Part shown: positions 8,104 to 17,287 of the stretch, one piece after another
How positions within the stretch are numbered: position 1 is the stretch's first letter
How the letters are laid out: every line of letters starts with the position of its first letter
Notes under the pieces: model-generated
The model's input: only the letters and a program-made list of their open reading frames with translations
What the model was told of the DNA's origin: nothing
The model's database searches: none
Source of the DNA: Brevibacterium album DSM 18261
Lineage (GTDB): Bacteria > Actinomycetota > Actinomycetes > Actinomycetales > Brevibacteriaceae
Length of the DNA stretch: 64,000 nucleotides
Direction of reading: 5' to 3'
Assembly (NCBI RefSeq): GCF_000426445.1
Contig: NZ_AUFJ01000012.1
Coordinates: forward strand, 186,001-250,000
Made by a program: the position numbers and the translations under genes

Positions 8104-9726
8104 TCACCCCTCCCACACCACCTCCCCGCCCACCATCGTCATCGCCACGCCGACCTCAGGAATCTCCTCCACGTCCGCAGACATCAGCGAACGGTCCAGC
8201 ACCACCAGATCCGCGAACTTTCCCACTTCGACGGAGCCCTTCACCTCGTCCTCGTGCGAGGCCCTGGCGCCGTTGAGCGTGTACATCCGCACCGCATCCA
8301 TGAGTCCCACGCGCTGGCGCGCACCCACCTCGGCACCGCTCCGAGACCGGCGGGTGAGCGCCGCGTGGATTCCCCGCAGCGGTGAGACCTCCGTGACCGG
8401 CGCATCCGAGCCGATCGCCACTGGCACCCCCGCTCGCACATAGTCCGCCAGCGGATACATGTGCTCCACCCGCTCGCCGTAGTTCCTGATGTAGCTGTCG
8501 CCGTACTCGTAGTGGAACGCCGGATTCGCCGTCGGCACCACACCGAGCTCCGCCATGCGCGCCACCAGATCGGGCGCGGCCAGCCCACCATGCTCCACAC
8601 GGTGTCTCGCATTCGCACGCGGATGCTCCCGCTGCGCCCTCTCGATCGTGTTCAGCAGCATCTCGATCGCCGCGTCCCCCTGCGCATGCGAGGTCAGCTG
8701 CCAGCCCTGTGCATGCGCCTCGACGAACACCTCGTCCAGCTCCTCCTGGCTGAGGTAGCTCACCCCGCACGTGCTCGGATCGCTCGTGTACGGCTCCCGC
8801 GTCCACACCGTCGGCCCGCTGCTCGACCCGTCCAGGAACAGCTTGAGCGGCCCGATCCGGAACCGATGATCACCCAGCCCCGAGAAGATCCCCACCCGCA
8901 TCGTGTCCCGGACGATGCCCAGCGAATCGCCGAGGCCGCCCACCACCGCATAGATCCGCTGTTTCACGAGCCCGGCGGCCACCGCCCGCTGCAGCCCGCG
9001 CAGATGGCTGAACCCCTGGCCCGTCGCGTCGTGGATCGAGGTGACCCCGTGCCCGGCGAACAGCTCCGAACCGGCCTCGTTGCTCGTGTCCAGTTCGGCA
9101 TCGCTGAGCGCGGCAGTGGAGAACATGCGCATGTGCGCGCTCTCGATGAGCACTCCATCCGGTTCACCAGAGTCGTCGCGGGAGATCCGCCCGCCCACCG
9201 GATCGGGCGTGGCCGCATCTATCCCCGCAAGTTCCAGCGCCCGCGAGTTCACCGCCGAGATGTGCCCGCACGCCCGCACGACGATGAGCGGGTGCTCGGT
9301 GGTCACACCGTCGAGTTCCGCCCGCGTGGGGTAGCGACCCTCCGCAATGACCGTGTCGTTGAACCCCCACGCCCGCACCCACGTCCCGGCAGGCAAGGAG
9401 CCAGCCTTGGTCCGCAGCTGCTCCAGCAGATCTGCGACCGAACGCACCGACGGATCCTTGCATGACACAGAGGTGAGATTCGATCCCACCATCGTGAGGT
9501 GGGCGTGCGCATCGACGAACCCGGGCATGAGCGTCCGCCCGCTCAGCTCCACCCGCCTGGTCTCCGGGCTGGCCAGCGCCTCGATCTCCGCCGAGGTGCC
9601 CACCGCCTCGATCAGCCCGCTCCTGACGGAGACGGCCTCGGCGACGGAATCGCGGGCATCGACGGTGAGCACCTCGCCGCCGGTGAAGATCGTGTGCCGG
9701 TCCTGAGTGTGCTGCTGGGCGGTCAT
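8104..9726 (-). CDS. Amidohydrolase family protein (YtcJ-like)
   Basis: A 540-residue metal-dependent amidohydrolase predicted to cleave C-N bonds of an amide or cyclic amide in the cytoplasm. Visible motifs are GFVDAHAHL (metal-binding HxH, near residue 65), the KLFLDGSSSG segment, SHAQGDAA, HRVEHGG and a late GSDAPV that supplies the catalytic aspartate. The length and order fit the YtcJ-like subgroup with an N-terminal beta-sandwich. I chose ATG 9726 over longer in-frame starts because the composite domain begins there (IFTGGEVLTVDA). It is the last gene of a minus-strand set after the symporter, separated from it by 205 bases, so it may have its own promoter. The substrate is unknown. Confidence 0.85.
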   Translation of the reverse strand: MTAQQHTQDRHTIFTGGEVLTVDARDSVAEAVSVRSGLIEAVGTSAEIEALASPETRRVELSGRTLMPGFVDAHAHLTMVGSNLTSVSCKDPSVRSVADLLEQLRTKAGSLPAGTWVRAWGFNDTVIAEGRYPTRAELDGVTTEHPLIVVRACGHISAVNSRALELAGIDAATPDPVGGRISRDDSGEPDGVLIESAHMRMFSTAALSDAELDTSNEAGSELFAGHGVTSIHDATGQGFSHLRGLQRAVAAGLVKQRIYAVVGGLGDSLGIVRDTMRVGIFSGLGDHRFRIGPLKLFLDGSSSGPTVWTREPYTSDPSTCGVSYLSQEELDEVFVEAHAQGWQLTSHAQGDAAIEMLLNTIERAQREHPRANARHRVEHGGLAAPDLVARMAELGVVPTANPAFHYEYGDSYIRNYGERVEHMYPLADYVRAGVPVAIGSDAPVTEVSPLRGIHAALTRRSRSGAEVGARQRVGLMDAVRMYTLNGARASHEDEVKGSVEVGKFADLVVLDRSLMSADVEEIPEVGVAMTMVGGEVVWEG

Positions 9727-9931
9727 GCGATTCCTCTCCGCGACCGGTACCGCATATCTCCAGTGCTGTATATGTCGGGTGCCGTGTGTCGCCGAGGCCG
9801 TGGCGGGGGCCTCGAGCTCTCTCTCCTTGGCGGGCACCGCCGGCTCTCTCCTTGGCCGGAGCGGCGCCTCGGGACCTGTCTCAGCCCGTTCCTCGGGCTC
9901 GGTCTCAGCTCACGCTTCGCACTCTCCCGGC

Positions 9932-11401
9932 TCACGCTTCGGCGGCTACCTGCTTCCGCTCGAAGTACCGCGCCAGCGCCCGGTCCGAGCTCGGCCTGGT
10001 GAGCAGGGACACGATGACGAACAGCGGGATGTTCACCATGAGCCCCCAGATGCCGGCGTGGATGCCCAGCGGATGGACGATGAAGAACGAGAACAGCACT
10101 GTGACCAGGAGTCCCGCGGCCATACCGGTCAGCGCTCCCCATTTGGTGGCCCGGGGCCAGAAGAAGATGCCGAGCATGGTAGGCATCGCCTGCCCCGAGA
10201 ACCCATACCCGATCAGCAGGATGTAGACCAGGCTTGCCGGCTCCGCGATGGAGATGGGTGCGATGATGAGCGCCATGATCGGGAAGATGAGCCAGCGCGT
10301 GAGCTTCCCGGTCCTCTCCTCGCTGAGCTTGAACAGCGGCTGGATGATGTCCTTGCTGTAGGTGAGCGCGGTCGCGTGGATCTGCGGTTCGCTCGACGAC
10401 ATCGAGGCCGCCAGCGTGCCGGCACCCAGCAGACCGGCGAGCAGCACCGGCATGTTGTCCACCGCCATCTGGATGGCCACCTGGTCCGGATTCCCTATCT
10501 CCGGGTACTCGAAGATGCCGATGAAGCCCACGACGATCATGGGGATCAGCATGATGTAGTAGAGCGGAATGAAGGTCGTCGCCTTGCGCAGCCCGGTAGG
10601 GGAGGCGGCACCCATCCAGGAGATCCAGTGCGCCTGCCAGATGGAGAAGAAGGAGATGAGGATCGATGTGGTCCAGAAGGCGTAGTTCATATCGCCCAGT
10701 GCCCCAGGCAACGTGAGGAACTGCGGCATGTCCTCCTGCAGGCGTTCGAAGATGGGCCGGGCGGAGAACCCGCCCGTATAGTGGTTGATCGCCCACAGCC
10801 CCACCAGCCACGCCGTGACGAACATCAGCACGCCCTGCAGCGCATTCGTCATTCCGATGGCTCGCAGCCCGCTGCGGTAGAGGTAGATCGAGATGACGCC
10901 GAGGACCAGGATGACTCCCATCCAGGTGGGGATGAGGCCGAAACTCATGACATTGAGAATGTAGGCTGAGCCGATCGTCTGTAGCACCGCATAGGCCAGA
11001 CCTGCGATGGAGACGCCAGCTGCGGCGATACCGCCGAGCACCGGAGATTCGTACCTGTCCGTAATGGTCGAAGCTTGCGTCACATGGCCGTACTTGCGGC
11101 CGAAGTGCCAGACCTTGGGGCCGAGGTACCAGGCCAGGAACGCCATGAAGGAGACGTAGACGACCACGTACATGACCGGAACCCCACGGGAGAACGCCCA
11201 GCCGGGAGAGCCCATGAAGGTGTACGCGCTGACCGCGCCGGCACCGATGAGGAGGTACGTGACGAACGGGTTGAGACTGCGGTCGCCCACGCCCCAGGCC
11301 CGGACCGTGGACATGTTGTGTCCGCGCCCGGCGCGCACGCCGATGATGACGGCGGCGACGAGATACGCGGCCGTGATCGCGAAGGGGATGTACTGGGTCA
11401 T
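9932..11401 (-). CDS. Sodium:solute symporter (SSS family)
   Basis: A 489-residue integral membrane transporter with about 12-13 hydrophobic segments. It has the SSS-type start (MTQYIPFAITAAYLVAAVIIG) and typical loops such as RAWGVGDRSLNPFVTYLLIG and YVSFMAFLAWYLGPKVW. It uses the sodium gradient to import a small organic solute. Its start overlaps the stop of the small DUF3311 gene by four bases (ATGA), a pairing seen for many symporters in which the small protein is probably an accessory subunit. With two amidases and an M20 hydrolase in the same operon, the cargo is most likely an amide, ureido acid or related nitrogen source (inference). Confidence 0.88.
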   Translation of the reverse strand: MTQYIPFAITAAYLVAAVIIGVRAGRGHNMSTVRAWGVGDRSLNPFVTYLLIGAGAVSAYTFMGSPGWAFSRGVPVMYVVVYVSFMAFLAWYLGPKVWHFGRKYGHVTQASTITDRYESPVLGGIAAAGVSIAGLAYAVLQTIGSAYILNVMSFGLIPTWMGVILVLGVISIYLYRSGLRAIGMTNALQGVLMFVTAWLVGLWAINHYTGGFSARPIFERLQEDMPQFLTLPGALGDMNYAFWTTSILISFFSIWQAHWISWMGAASPTGLRKATTFIPLYYIMLIPMIVVGFIGIFEYPEIGNPDQVAIQMAVDNMPVLLAGLLGAGTLAASMSSSEPQIHATALTYSKDIIQPLFKLSEERTGKLTRWLIFPIMALIIAPISIAEPASLVYILLIGYGFSGQAMPTMLGIFFWPRATKWGALTGMAAGLLVTVLFSFFIVHPLGIHAGIWGLMVNIPLFVIVSLLTRPSSDRALARYFERKQVAAEA

Positions 11402-11679
11402 GACGCCTCCGCTCCCTGTGTGTCGCCGCCCGCGTGAACCGCGGGCACTTCATCCGTGCCATGGACTCCGAGCGCATTGACAAGGAGCATGGCACCTGTC
11501 GTCAGTCCGATGACCACGATCGACCAGGTCATGAGCAAAGGCATCCCGAGGAAGAGTTCGGTGCTGTTGAAGAGGGCAACGACCGGCCACAGGCCGAGCA
11601 ACAGAGTCGCCACCACGATTGCGAGGGCCAGGAAGTGCCTGGCGGTCCGGGGTCGCCGCGAGCGGAACTGCATGGTCAT
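11398..11679 (-). CDS. DUF3311 small membrane protein, symporter partner
   Basis: A 93-residue protein with two clear hydrophobic helices (ALAIVVATLLLGLWPVVALF and the TWSIVVIGLTTGAMLLVNAL region). This is the usual DUF3311 pattern. It overlaps the amidase stop upstream and the symporter start downstream by four bases each, so all three are translationally coupled. DUF3311 proteins typically sit directly ahead of SSS symporters and are thought to be small subunits, though this is not biochemically settled. Confidence 0.75.
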   Translation of the reverse strand: MTMQFRSRRPRTARHFLALAIVVATLLLGLWPVVALFNSTELFLGMPLLMTWSIVVIGLTTGAMLLVNALGVHGTDEVPAVHAGGDTQGAEAS

Positions 11680-13196
11680 CTCCCTGAGGTGTGGAGGTGC
11701 GCGGGCGCGGTCTTGGGCCAGGGCAGCAGCTGCTCGACGGCCGCTCCCACCCTGAATGCGCTCACCTCGTCATAGGGGTGCCCCACGATCTGCACCCCGG
11801 TGGGCAGCCCGGCTCCGGTGAAGCCGGAGGGCACGGCGAGCACCGGCACTCGGTTGGCGATGTTGAAGGGCACGGTCATGTGTGACTGCCAGTATTCCGG
11901 CCGCGAGACTTCGCCGTTCCCGCCGGTGTAGCGGATTCCGTCGAGGTACTCCTCGTCCGCGCGCAGCCCGGGCACGGCCGAGGTGGGGCAGAGGAGCACA
12001 TCGAACCCCTTCATCGCCTGGGCCAGCTCCGCCTGGATCTGCGCCTCCAGCGCGAGGCCCTCGTGGAAGCTGCGCAGTTCTGCGGCTGCCGTCGTCTTCT
12101 CCATGAAATACCGGGTGTAGGCGGAGAGGGCTTCTTCCGCACCCTCAGTCGCCTCGCGCATGGCAGCTCCCAGGTTGTGGCCGAGGTGCGTCGCGGCGGC
12201 CGCCCACAGCCTCTCGACTGTCCACGGCAGCTCCACCTCCTCGACGATCGCCCCGGCCTCCTGCAGAGCAGTGGCCACTCGGGCGGTGTTGGCGCGGGTG
12301 TCCGCCGTGGGATCGAAGTCGCCCAGTGTCATGCACAGGGCCACCCGGGTGCCCGCGAGGGATTCCACCGGCGTCGAGGCCGCCTGCAGGATGCCGGCGG
12401 AGTCCGGTGCCGGGACCGTTGAGTGGTCCCCGGGATGCGGTCCTGCGAGGACTGTGGTCAGCAGCGCGGCATCGGCCACCGAGCGCGCCAGCGGGCCGTC
12501 GCCCCGGTACCAGTCCAGGGACAGCGGAGGTGCTCCGGGGACCCTGCCGTAGGGTGCCTTGAAACCCACGGTGCCGGTGAACGCGGCGGGCAGGCGTGTG
12601 GAGCCCGCGATGTCCGAGGCGGTCGCCAGTGGAGCGTAGCCTGCCGCCAGGGCTGCCCCGGATCCCCCGGAGGAGCCGCCCGGTGAGTGCTCCAGGTCCC
12701 AGGGGTTCCTCGTCACGCCCCACAGCTGACTGCGGGTGAACGAGGCACAGCTGTACTCAGGTGTCGTCGTCCGTATGTGGATGTGGCCTCCGGCCGACCT
12801 GATCCGTGCGATCACCACGGAATCGGCGTCTGCGAGAGTGTCCCGCTCACTAAGCAGGCCCTGCGTCAGAGTCCGGCCGGCGATCGCGTGCTTCTCCTTG
12901 GCCGCCACCGGCAGCCCGAGCAGGGGGCGGGACCGAGTGGCAGTTTTCGCGTCCGCGCCGCAGCTGCGCGCGGCCGTGAGGTACTCGTCCTCGGCACGAC
13001 GCGCGTGACTCCAGGCGTCGTCGAGGATCTCGGTCACAGCGTTGACCTTCTCCTCACTCTCCTCGATCCTGTCTCGCAGTGCCTCGAGGTACTCCACCGG
13101 TGAGAGGTCCAGGGTGCGGAAGGCCTCAAGCACCTGTGCGGCGTTCCAGGCATGCAGGTCATCGGAATCCGACGCGGCTGTGTTCATCTCATTCAT
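11676..13196 (-). CDS. Amidase signature family hydrolase
   Basis: A 506-residue amidase that should hydrolyse an amide to acid and ammonia or amine. The Ser-cisSer-Lys site is visible: Lys in GLPVAAKEKHAI, the serine-rich SPGGSSGGSGAALAAG loop and the nucleophile region ASDIAGSTRLPAAF. The start ATG 13196 has AAGGAG upstream; a second ATG three codons on is possible. Its stop overlaps the DUF3311 start (ATGA) and it begins 50 bases after the M20 gene, placing it in one operon with uptake. The nucleophile loop reads GSTRLPA rather than the common GSxRxPA; still typical. The exact substrate is unknown. Confidence 0.88.
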   Translation of the reverse strand: MNEMNTAASDSDDLHAWNAAQVLEAFRTLDLSPVEYLEALRDRIEESEEKVNAVTEILDDAWSHARRAEDEYLTAARSCGADAKTATRSRPLLGLPVAAKEKHAIAGRTLTQGLLSERDTLADADSVVIARIRSAGGHIHIRTTTPEYSCASFTRSQLWGVTRNPWDLEHSPGGSSGGSGAALAAGYAPLATASDIAGSTRLPAAFTGTVGFKAPYGRVPGAPPLSLDWYRGDGPLARSVADAALLTTVLAGPHPGDHSTVPAPDSAGILQAASTPVESLAGTRVALCMTLGDFDPTADTRANTARVATALQEAGAIVEEVELPWTVERLWAAAATHLGHNLGAAMREATEGAEEALSAYTRYFMEKTTAAAELRSFHEGLALEAQIQAELAQAMKGFDVLLCPTSAVPGLRADEEYLDGIRYTGGNGEVSRPEYWQSHMTVPFNIANRVPVLAVPSGFTGAGLPTGVQIVGHPYDEVSAFRVGAAVEQLLPWPKTAPAHLHTSGR

Positions 13197-13246
13197 CGGG
13201 TCTGCTCCTTGTTGTGTCGTCGTTGTGTCGTCGCTGTGCCGGCCCC

Positions 13247-14530
13247 TCAGGACTTCCCGGCCCAGGGCGCTTCGGGCGGCAGCTCCCCGCTCACCAGCTC
13301 GCCGGTCACGGAGGTGAGCACCGCAACCCCCCTGACCATGTCTTCGTCCGTCGTGAACTCGCGCTCGCAGTGGGAGACGCCGTCCACACTGGGGACGAAG
13401 AGCATGACGGAGGGGACCACGGTGTTCATCGCCACGGAATCGTGGCCGGCCATCGTCTCGATGCGACGGCTGCTGAGGCCCTCGTTCGCCGCCGCCTTCT
13501 CCGCGAGCTCTACGCCATCGGTGGGGAAGTACCGCTTCTCGCGGATGTCGAAATCGCTCACGTCGATCGTGATGTCGTGCTCGCGTGCGATCTCCTCGAT
13601 CTCGCGCAGCAGGATCGCCCGCGCCTCGCGCACGATCTCCGGTGAGGACGAGCGCAGGTCCGCGATCATGTGCACCCGGCGCGGGACCACGATGGGCGAG
13701 TTCGGCTCCACCACGTGCTGACCCACCGAGGAGACCATCGCCTCCTCCTCGAAGCTCTCGGTCACCGCGTGCACCCGCAGCACCACCTTCGCCGCTGCGA
13801 CGAGCGCATCGTGCCTGTCGGCCATCGCGGTGGCCCCGGTGTGCGACTGCTCGCCCAGCACGTCGATGTCGAGCTTCTGCGTGTACCAGCTGGACTCGAC
13901 CACGCCGATGTCCCGGGCCTCGCGCTCGAGGATGCGGCCCTGCTCGATGTGGATCTCCGCATAGCCGGCGGCCTCGGGCGGCGCATCGGTGCCGAGCTGG
14001 CCGATCGCGGTGAGCGCCTCGGCGACGCTGATGCCGTCGAGATCCCTGGCTCGCAGCATCTCCTCGCGGTCGAACAGCCCGGCGTAGACGGAGCTGCCCA
14101 TGATGGACGGGGCGAAGCGGCCGCCCTCCTCGTTGAACCAGTTGACGACGGCGAGGTTGTACGCGGGCTTTCGCGCTCCCTCCGCGACCGCCTGCCGGAC
14201 GCGCTGGGCGGCGTGGAGCGCTGCGATCACACCGTAGGCGCCGTCGAACCGGCCGCCCAGCGGCTGCGAGTCCAGATGCGATCCCACCAGGACGTACGGT
14301 GCGTTCGGCACGAACTCGGTGCACGCGTACTGGTTGCCGATCCCGTCGACGCGGACCTCCCAGCCGCGCGTGCGCGCCCAGCCGGTGAACCACTTCCGGG
14401 ACTGCGCGTCCTCGGGGGTGGCCGCCTGCCGGTCCACTCCGCCCGCGTCCGTGGCTCCGATCGTCGCGACCTCGTGGAAGTCCTCCAGGAACGCCTGGTC
14501 CGTGGAGGGGATGGACTCGATGTCTGACAC
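13247..14530 (-). CDS. M20-family Zn hydrolase, N-carbamoyl amino acid / allantoate amidohydrolase type
   Basis: A 427-residue dinuclear metal hydrolase. Family motifs are all present: GSHLDSQPLGGRFDGAYG (83-100, metal ligands H85 and D96), NEEGGRF (about 128-134) and HIEQGRILE (about 197-205). These are hallmarks of the hydantoinase/carbamoylase branch, which releases CO2 and NH3 from ureido compounds, rather than of ordinary peptidases. It is the first gene of the minus-strand operon, followed by amidase, DUF3311, symporter and possibly amidohydrolase. Upstream (14531-14788) lies a long palindrome that may regulate the operon. L-carbamoyl amino acids, ureidopropionate or allantoate are all possible substrates. 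Confidence 0.87.
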   Translation of the reverse strand: MSDIESIPSTDQAFLEDFHEVATIGATDAGGVDRQAATPEDAQSRKWFTGWARTRGWEVRVDGIGNQYACTEFVPNAPYVLVGSHLDSQPLGGRFDGAYGVIAALHAAQRVRQAVAEGARKPAYNLAVVNWFNEEGGRFAPSIMGSSVYAGLFDREEMLRARDLDGISVAEALTAIGQLGTDAPPEAAGYAEIHIEQGRILEREARDIGVVESSWYTQKLDIDVLGEQSHTGATAMADRHDALVAAAKVVLRVHAVTESFEEEAMVSSVGQHVVEPNSPIVVPRRVHMIADLRSSSPEIVREARAILLREIEEIAREHDITIDVSDFDIREKRYFPTDGVELAEKAAANEGLSSRRIETMAGHDSVAMNTVVPSVMLFVPSVDGVSHCEREFTTDEDMVRGVAVLTSVTGELVSGELPPEAPWAGKS

Positions 14531-14642
14531 TGTGCCTGCACCTTCCTGCCGGGCTCGCTGTGATGAGGAGCCGCTGCGCTGTCGGAGTCGCCGTGTTGCG
14601 CAATCGCCTCGCTGCGATCCCGGCGCTGTTGCTGCGCTCGCA

Positions 14643-14738
14643 GCAGATCAGCGTTCCTTCTGCAGATCAGCCTCTGTCGGGAATGTCACATCAGTCAAAC
14701 GGATTGTTTTTGGAAGACTCATCGACTCAGTCGATGAG
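14643..14738. promoter_or_regulatory. Upstream region of the amide operon: 21-bp palindrome and direct repeats
   Basis: Bases 14718-14738 form a palindrome with 10-bp arms and one central base (CTCATCGACT, C, AGTCGATGAG). No T-run follows on either strand, so an operator is more likely than a terminator. GCAGATCAG occurs twice at 14643-14651 and 14662-14670, 19 bases apart. Both lie between the M20 operon start and the LysR gene. The binding factor is unknown. Confidence 0.45.
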
Positions 14739-14788
14739 AGTGTGCAGGGGAACTTGTTGGAAGATCAGGCGCATACTGGCCCACGCTC

Positions 14789-15682
14789 TCACCCGAACAT
14801 CTCGTGGCACAGGTCGCGGAACGCGCGGGCCCGGCGGTTGAGGGCGGTGCTACGCGGCCAGGCCACTGCGAAGTCGATGGGCGGGAGATCGTCGAGCAGC
14901 GCCACGGTGGCGACGCGTGTGCCCGCGTATGTCATCGCGGTGATGCGCTGGTTGAGGATCGTATAGCCGTGTCCCTGGGCGACGAAGGCGCGGACGGTCT
15001 CGTAGCCCTCGAAGACGTGCTGGGTGCGCGGAGTCACGCCCACGAGGCGGAAGAGCTGCTCGTAGTACTGCCGCGAATGGGGCATGCCGAGCTCGATGTA
15101 CGGCTCATCCGCGAAATCGTGCAGGCGCGCGCTCCCGCCGGCGCGTGGATGGTCCTCTGCGACGAGGACGTGCGGCGGCACGGAGCTGAAGACGGACCGC
15201 GCGAATGTGCCGTCCAGCCCCAGCGTGTACATGAGCGCGGCATCGCACTCACCTGCTGCAAGGGCGGTCCGCAGACCGCTGAGGTCCGCCTCGAGGTATG
15301 TAAGCTCCACGCCGGGGTGCCGCCGTATGAACTCCTGGTGCAACGCGGGCAGGAAAGTGGGTGCCGTGGGTGCGAAGACCCCCATCCGGAGCCGGCCGGA
15401 GAGCGAGTGCGTGAGCCCGTGCGCGAGCTCCGTGAGGGCCTCGGCGCTCTCCAGGAACTCGTCCGCCTCCGCGGCCAGCCGCCTGCCTGCGGCCGAGAGC
15501 ACGATGGACCTGTTGGGCTGCCGGATGAAGAGGTCCACGCCCAGCGCGCGCTCGAGCTGGGCCATCGCGGTGGAGACCGCGGACTGGGAGACGCTGAGCT
15601 CGGCGGCAGCGGCGGTCATGTTCTCGCAGCGCGCGACGGCCTGGAAGTAGCGCAGCTGCACGAGCGTGAAGTCCGGGGACAT
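14789..15682 (-). CDS. LysR-type transcriptional regulator
   Basis: A 297-residue LysR regulator. The N-terminal winged helix covers about residues 5-65 (LRYFQAVARCENMTAAAAEL, SVSQSAVSTAMAQLERALG). The effector-binding domain follows from about residue 92 (RLRMGVFAPTAPTFLPALH). The DNA-binding half is canonical. It is divergent from the P450 gene across 183 bases, the classic LysR arrangement, so it most likely controls the P450 and itself. Control of the amide operon downstream of it is a second possibility. The inducer cannot be deduced. Confidence 0.9.
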   Translation of the reverse strand: MSPDFTLVQLRYFQAVARCENMTAAAAELSVSQSAVSTAMAQLERALGVDLFIRQPNRSIVLSAAGRRLAAEADEFLESAEALTELAHGLTHSLSGRLRMGVFAPTAPTFLPALHQEFIRRHPGVELTYLEADLSGLRTALAAGECDAALMYTLGLDGTFARSVFSSVPPHVLVAEDHPRAGGSARLHDFADEPYIELGMPHSRQYYEQLFRLVGVTPRTQHVFEGYETVRAFVAQGHGYTILNQRITAMTYAGTRVATVALLDDLPPIDFAVAWPRSTALNRRARAFRDLCHEMFG

Positions 15683-15801
15683 GCAGTCATCGTCGCACGC
15701 CGCCGAGGCCGCCTGCCCTGACGCCGCCTGTGACCCGGACGCCCGTGAGACCCGCCTCGCGGATCTGCGGCCTGCGGCATAGATTGGTCGTCACAGTCGG
15801 C

Positions 15802-15838
15802 CCCGGCGGCAAGGTAGTCAAGCCCGGCGGCGCGGTAG
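15802..15838. promoter_or_regulatory. Direct repeat with 21-bp period upstream of the P450 gene
   Basis: CCCGGCGGCAAGGTAG at 15802-15817 and CCCGGCGGCGCGGTAG at 15823-15838 are near-identical and spaced exactly 21 bases, two helical turns, ending 27 bases before the P450 start. The spacing puts both copies on the same DNA face, as expected for cooperative protein binding. The LysR product next door is the likely reader. Confidence 0.4.
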
Positions 15839-15865
15839 GGAAGACGGCGAGGAAGCGGGACAGGG

Positions 15866-17194
15866 ATGGCAGACGGAACCTCCACGATCTCCGGCACATG
15901 CCCGGTGCTGCAGGACGACCCCTATGCGCCCGAGGTGCTCGCCGACCCCTACCCCTTCCTCGCCCGCCTGCGCGAGGCGGGTCCGGCAGTGTGGCTGGAG
16001 AAGCATGGGGTGCACGCCTTCGGCCGCGATGCCGAGGTCCGTGCGATCCTCGACGACTGGCAGACCTTCATCAGCGGCGCCGGCGTGGGCCCGGTGGACT
16101 TCGCGAAGGACGCGCCCACGTGGTGGCGCCCCGGCATCCTCGAGGTGGACCCGCCCATCCACACGCGCATGCGCTCGGCGATGTCCGCAGTCATCTCCCC
16201 GGCCCGCCTCCGGCCGCTGCGCCAGGGCTTCGAGGACTATGCGCGCGAGCTCTTCGACGAGGTGCTGGGGGCGGAGGGCGCCGTGGGCGGTGCGGCGGCC
16301 TCGGGCACGGATGCCGGCACGCGCCAGACTGCCCCCGGCACCCCTGCCCCCGGCGCCCCCGGCGTCCCCACCGCCGGCTCCCGCACCGTCGACCTCGACG
16401 CCTTCGAGCTCGCCAAGCGCTTCACTCTGCGGGTCTTCGGCGACGCGGTGGGTGTGCCGCGTGAGGGCCGCGATCCCTACCTCGTCCTGCAGGGCGCCAT
16501 GAACTTCTCCCGCTTCGGACCGATGAACGAGGTGGCGCAGCACCACATGGACGCCGCTGACGGGGTCATGGAATGGGTGATGAACGCCTGTGAGCGGTCG
16601 AATCTGGCCCCCGGCGGCCTCGGCTCCCTGATCTGGGACCATGCGGACTCCGGCGACATCCTCCCCGAGGAGGCCACCCTCCTGGTCCGTGCCATGCTCT
16701 CCGCCGGCCTCGACACCACCATCCTCGCGATCGCGAACACCCTCGTCGCGCTCTCGCAGGAGCCGGAGCAGTACGCCCGCCTCCGCCGCGATCCCAGTCT
16801 CGTGAAGTACGCCATCGACGAGGCCTTCCGCGTCGAGGCGCCCTTCCAGTCGTTCTTCCGCAAGACCTCGCGCGAGGTGGAGATCGGCGGCATCACGCTG
16901 CCCGAGGGCGTCAAGCTCATCGTCTTCCCCGGCGCCGCCAACCGGGATCCCGAGAAGTGGGGGCCGGATGCGGACCGGTTCGACCTCGACCGCGACGCCT
17001 CCGGCCACCTCACCTTCGGCCTCGGCATCCACATGTGCGTGGGCCAGCCCATCAGCCGCATGGAGATGGACGCCTTCTTCGCGGAGTTCGTCCGCCGTGT
17101 GAGCGCCTTCGAGCCCACCGCCCCGCCCACGCCGTACATCCACACGACGCTGCGGTCCTTCGAGCAGGTGCCGCTGCGGGTGACCGTGGGGTGA
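15866..17194 (+). CDS. Cytochrome P450 monooxygenase
   Basis: A 442-residue soluble bacterial P450. Hallmarks: I-helix AGLDTT near residue 283, K-helix EAFR (ExxR) near 318-321, and the heme loop FGLGIHMCVG with proximal Cys391. A disordered Gly/Ala/Pro-rich insertion (about residues 140-170) is unusual and may be a local expansion. It inserts one O atom into an organic substrate using electrons from NAD(P)H. It converges with a PDR-type reductase whose product could supply those electrons directly, as P450s of the aryl O-demethylase kind have dedicated flavin/iron-sulfur reductases. The divergent LysR gene is the likely regulator. The substrate is unknown; aromatic ethers or amines are plausible. 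Confidence 0.92.
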   Translation: MADGTSTISGTCPVLQDDPYAPEVLADPYPFLARLREAGPAVWLEKHGVHAFGRDAEVRAILDDWQTFISGAGVGPVDFAKDAPTWWRPGILEVDPPIHTRMRSAMSAVISPARLRPLRQGFEDYARELFDEVLGAEGAVGGAAASGTDAGTRQTAPGTPAPGAPGVPTAGSRTVDLDAFELAKRFTLRVFGDAVGVPREGRDPYLVLQGAMNFSRFGPMNEVAQHHMDAADGVMEWVMNACERSNLAPGGLGSLIWDHADSGDILPEEATLLVRAMLSAGLDTTILAIANTLVALSQEPEQYARLRRDPSLVKYAIDEAFRVEAPFQSFFRKTSREVEIGGITLPEGVKLIVFPGAANRDPEKWGPDADRFDLDRDASGHLTFGLGIHMCVGQPISRMEMDAFFAEFVRRVSAFEPTAPPTPYIHTTLRSFEQVPLRVTVG

Positions 17195-17287
17195 CAGCGC
17201 CCGAGGCGGTCGTCGCCGTCCGTACGCCCGTGGCCTGGCAGCGCTCGCTCCGGTGCCCGTCGAGGCCGGGCAGGCAGCGCCGCTGCG

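Noticed and set aside
8461-9465. 334-residue open frame antisense to the amidohydrolase
   Set aside because: It mirrors a gene with strong metal-site motifs; composition is typical of antisense G+C-rich DNA.
9723-11495. 590-residue open frame on the minus strand
   Set aside because: It shifts frame across the symporter gene; the frame of the real gene (9932-11401) has clear SSS helices and this one does not.
17274-17286. GCAGCG-C-CGCTGC hairpin between the P450 and reductase stops
   Set aside because: A 6-bp stem is expected by chance here and is not strong enough to call a terminator.
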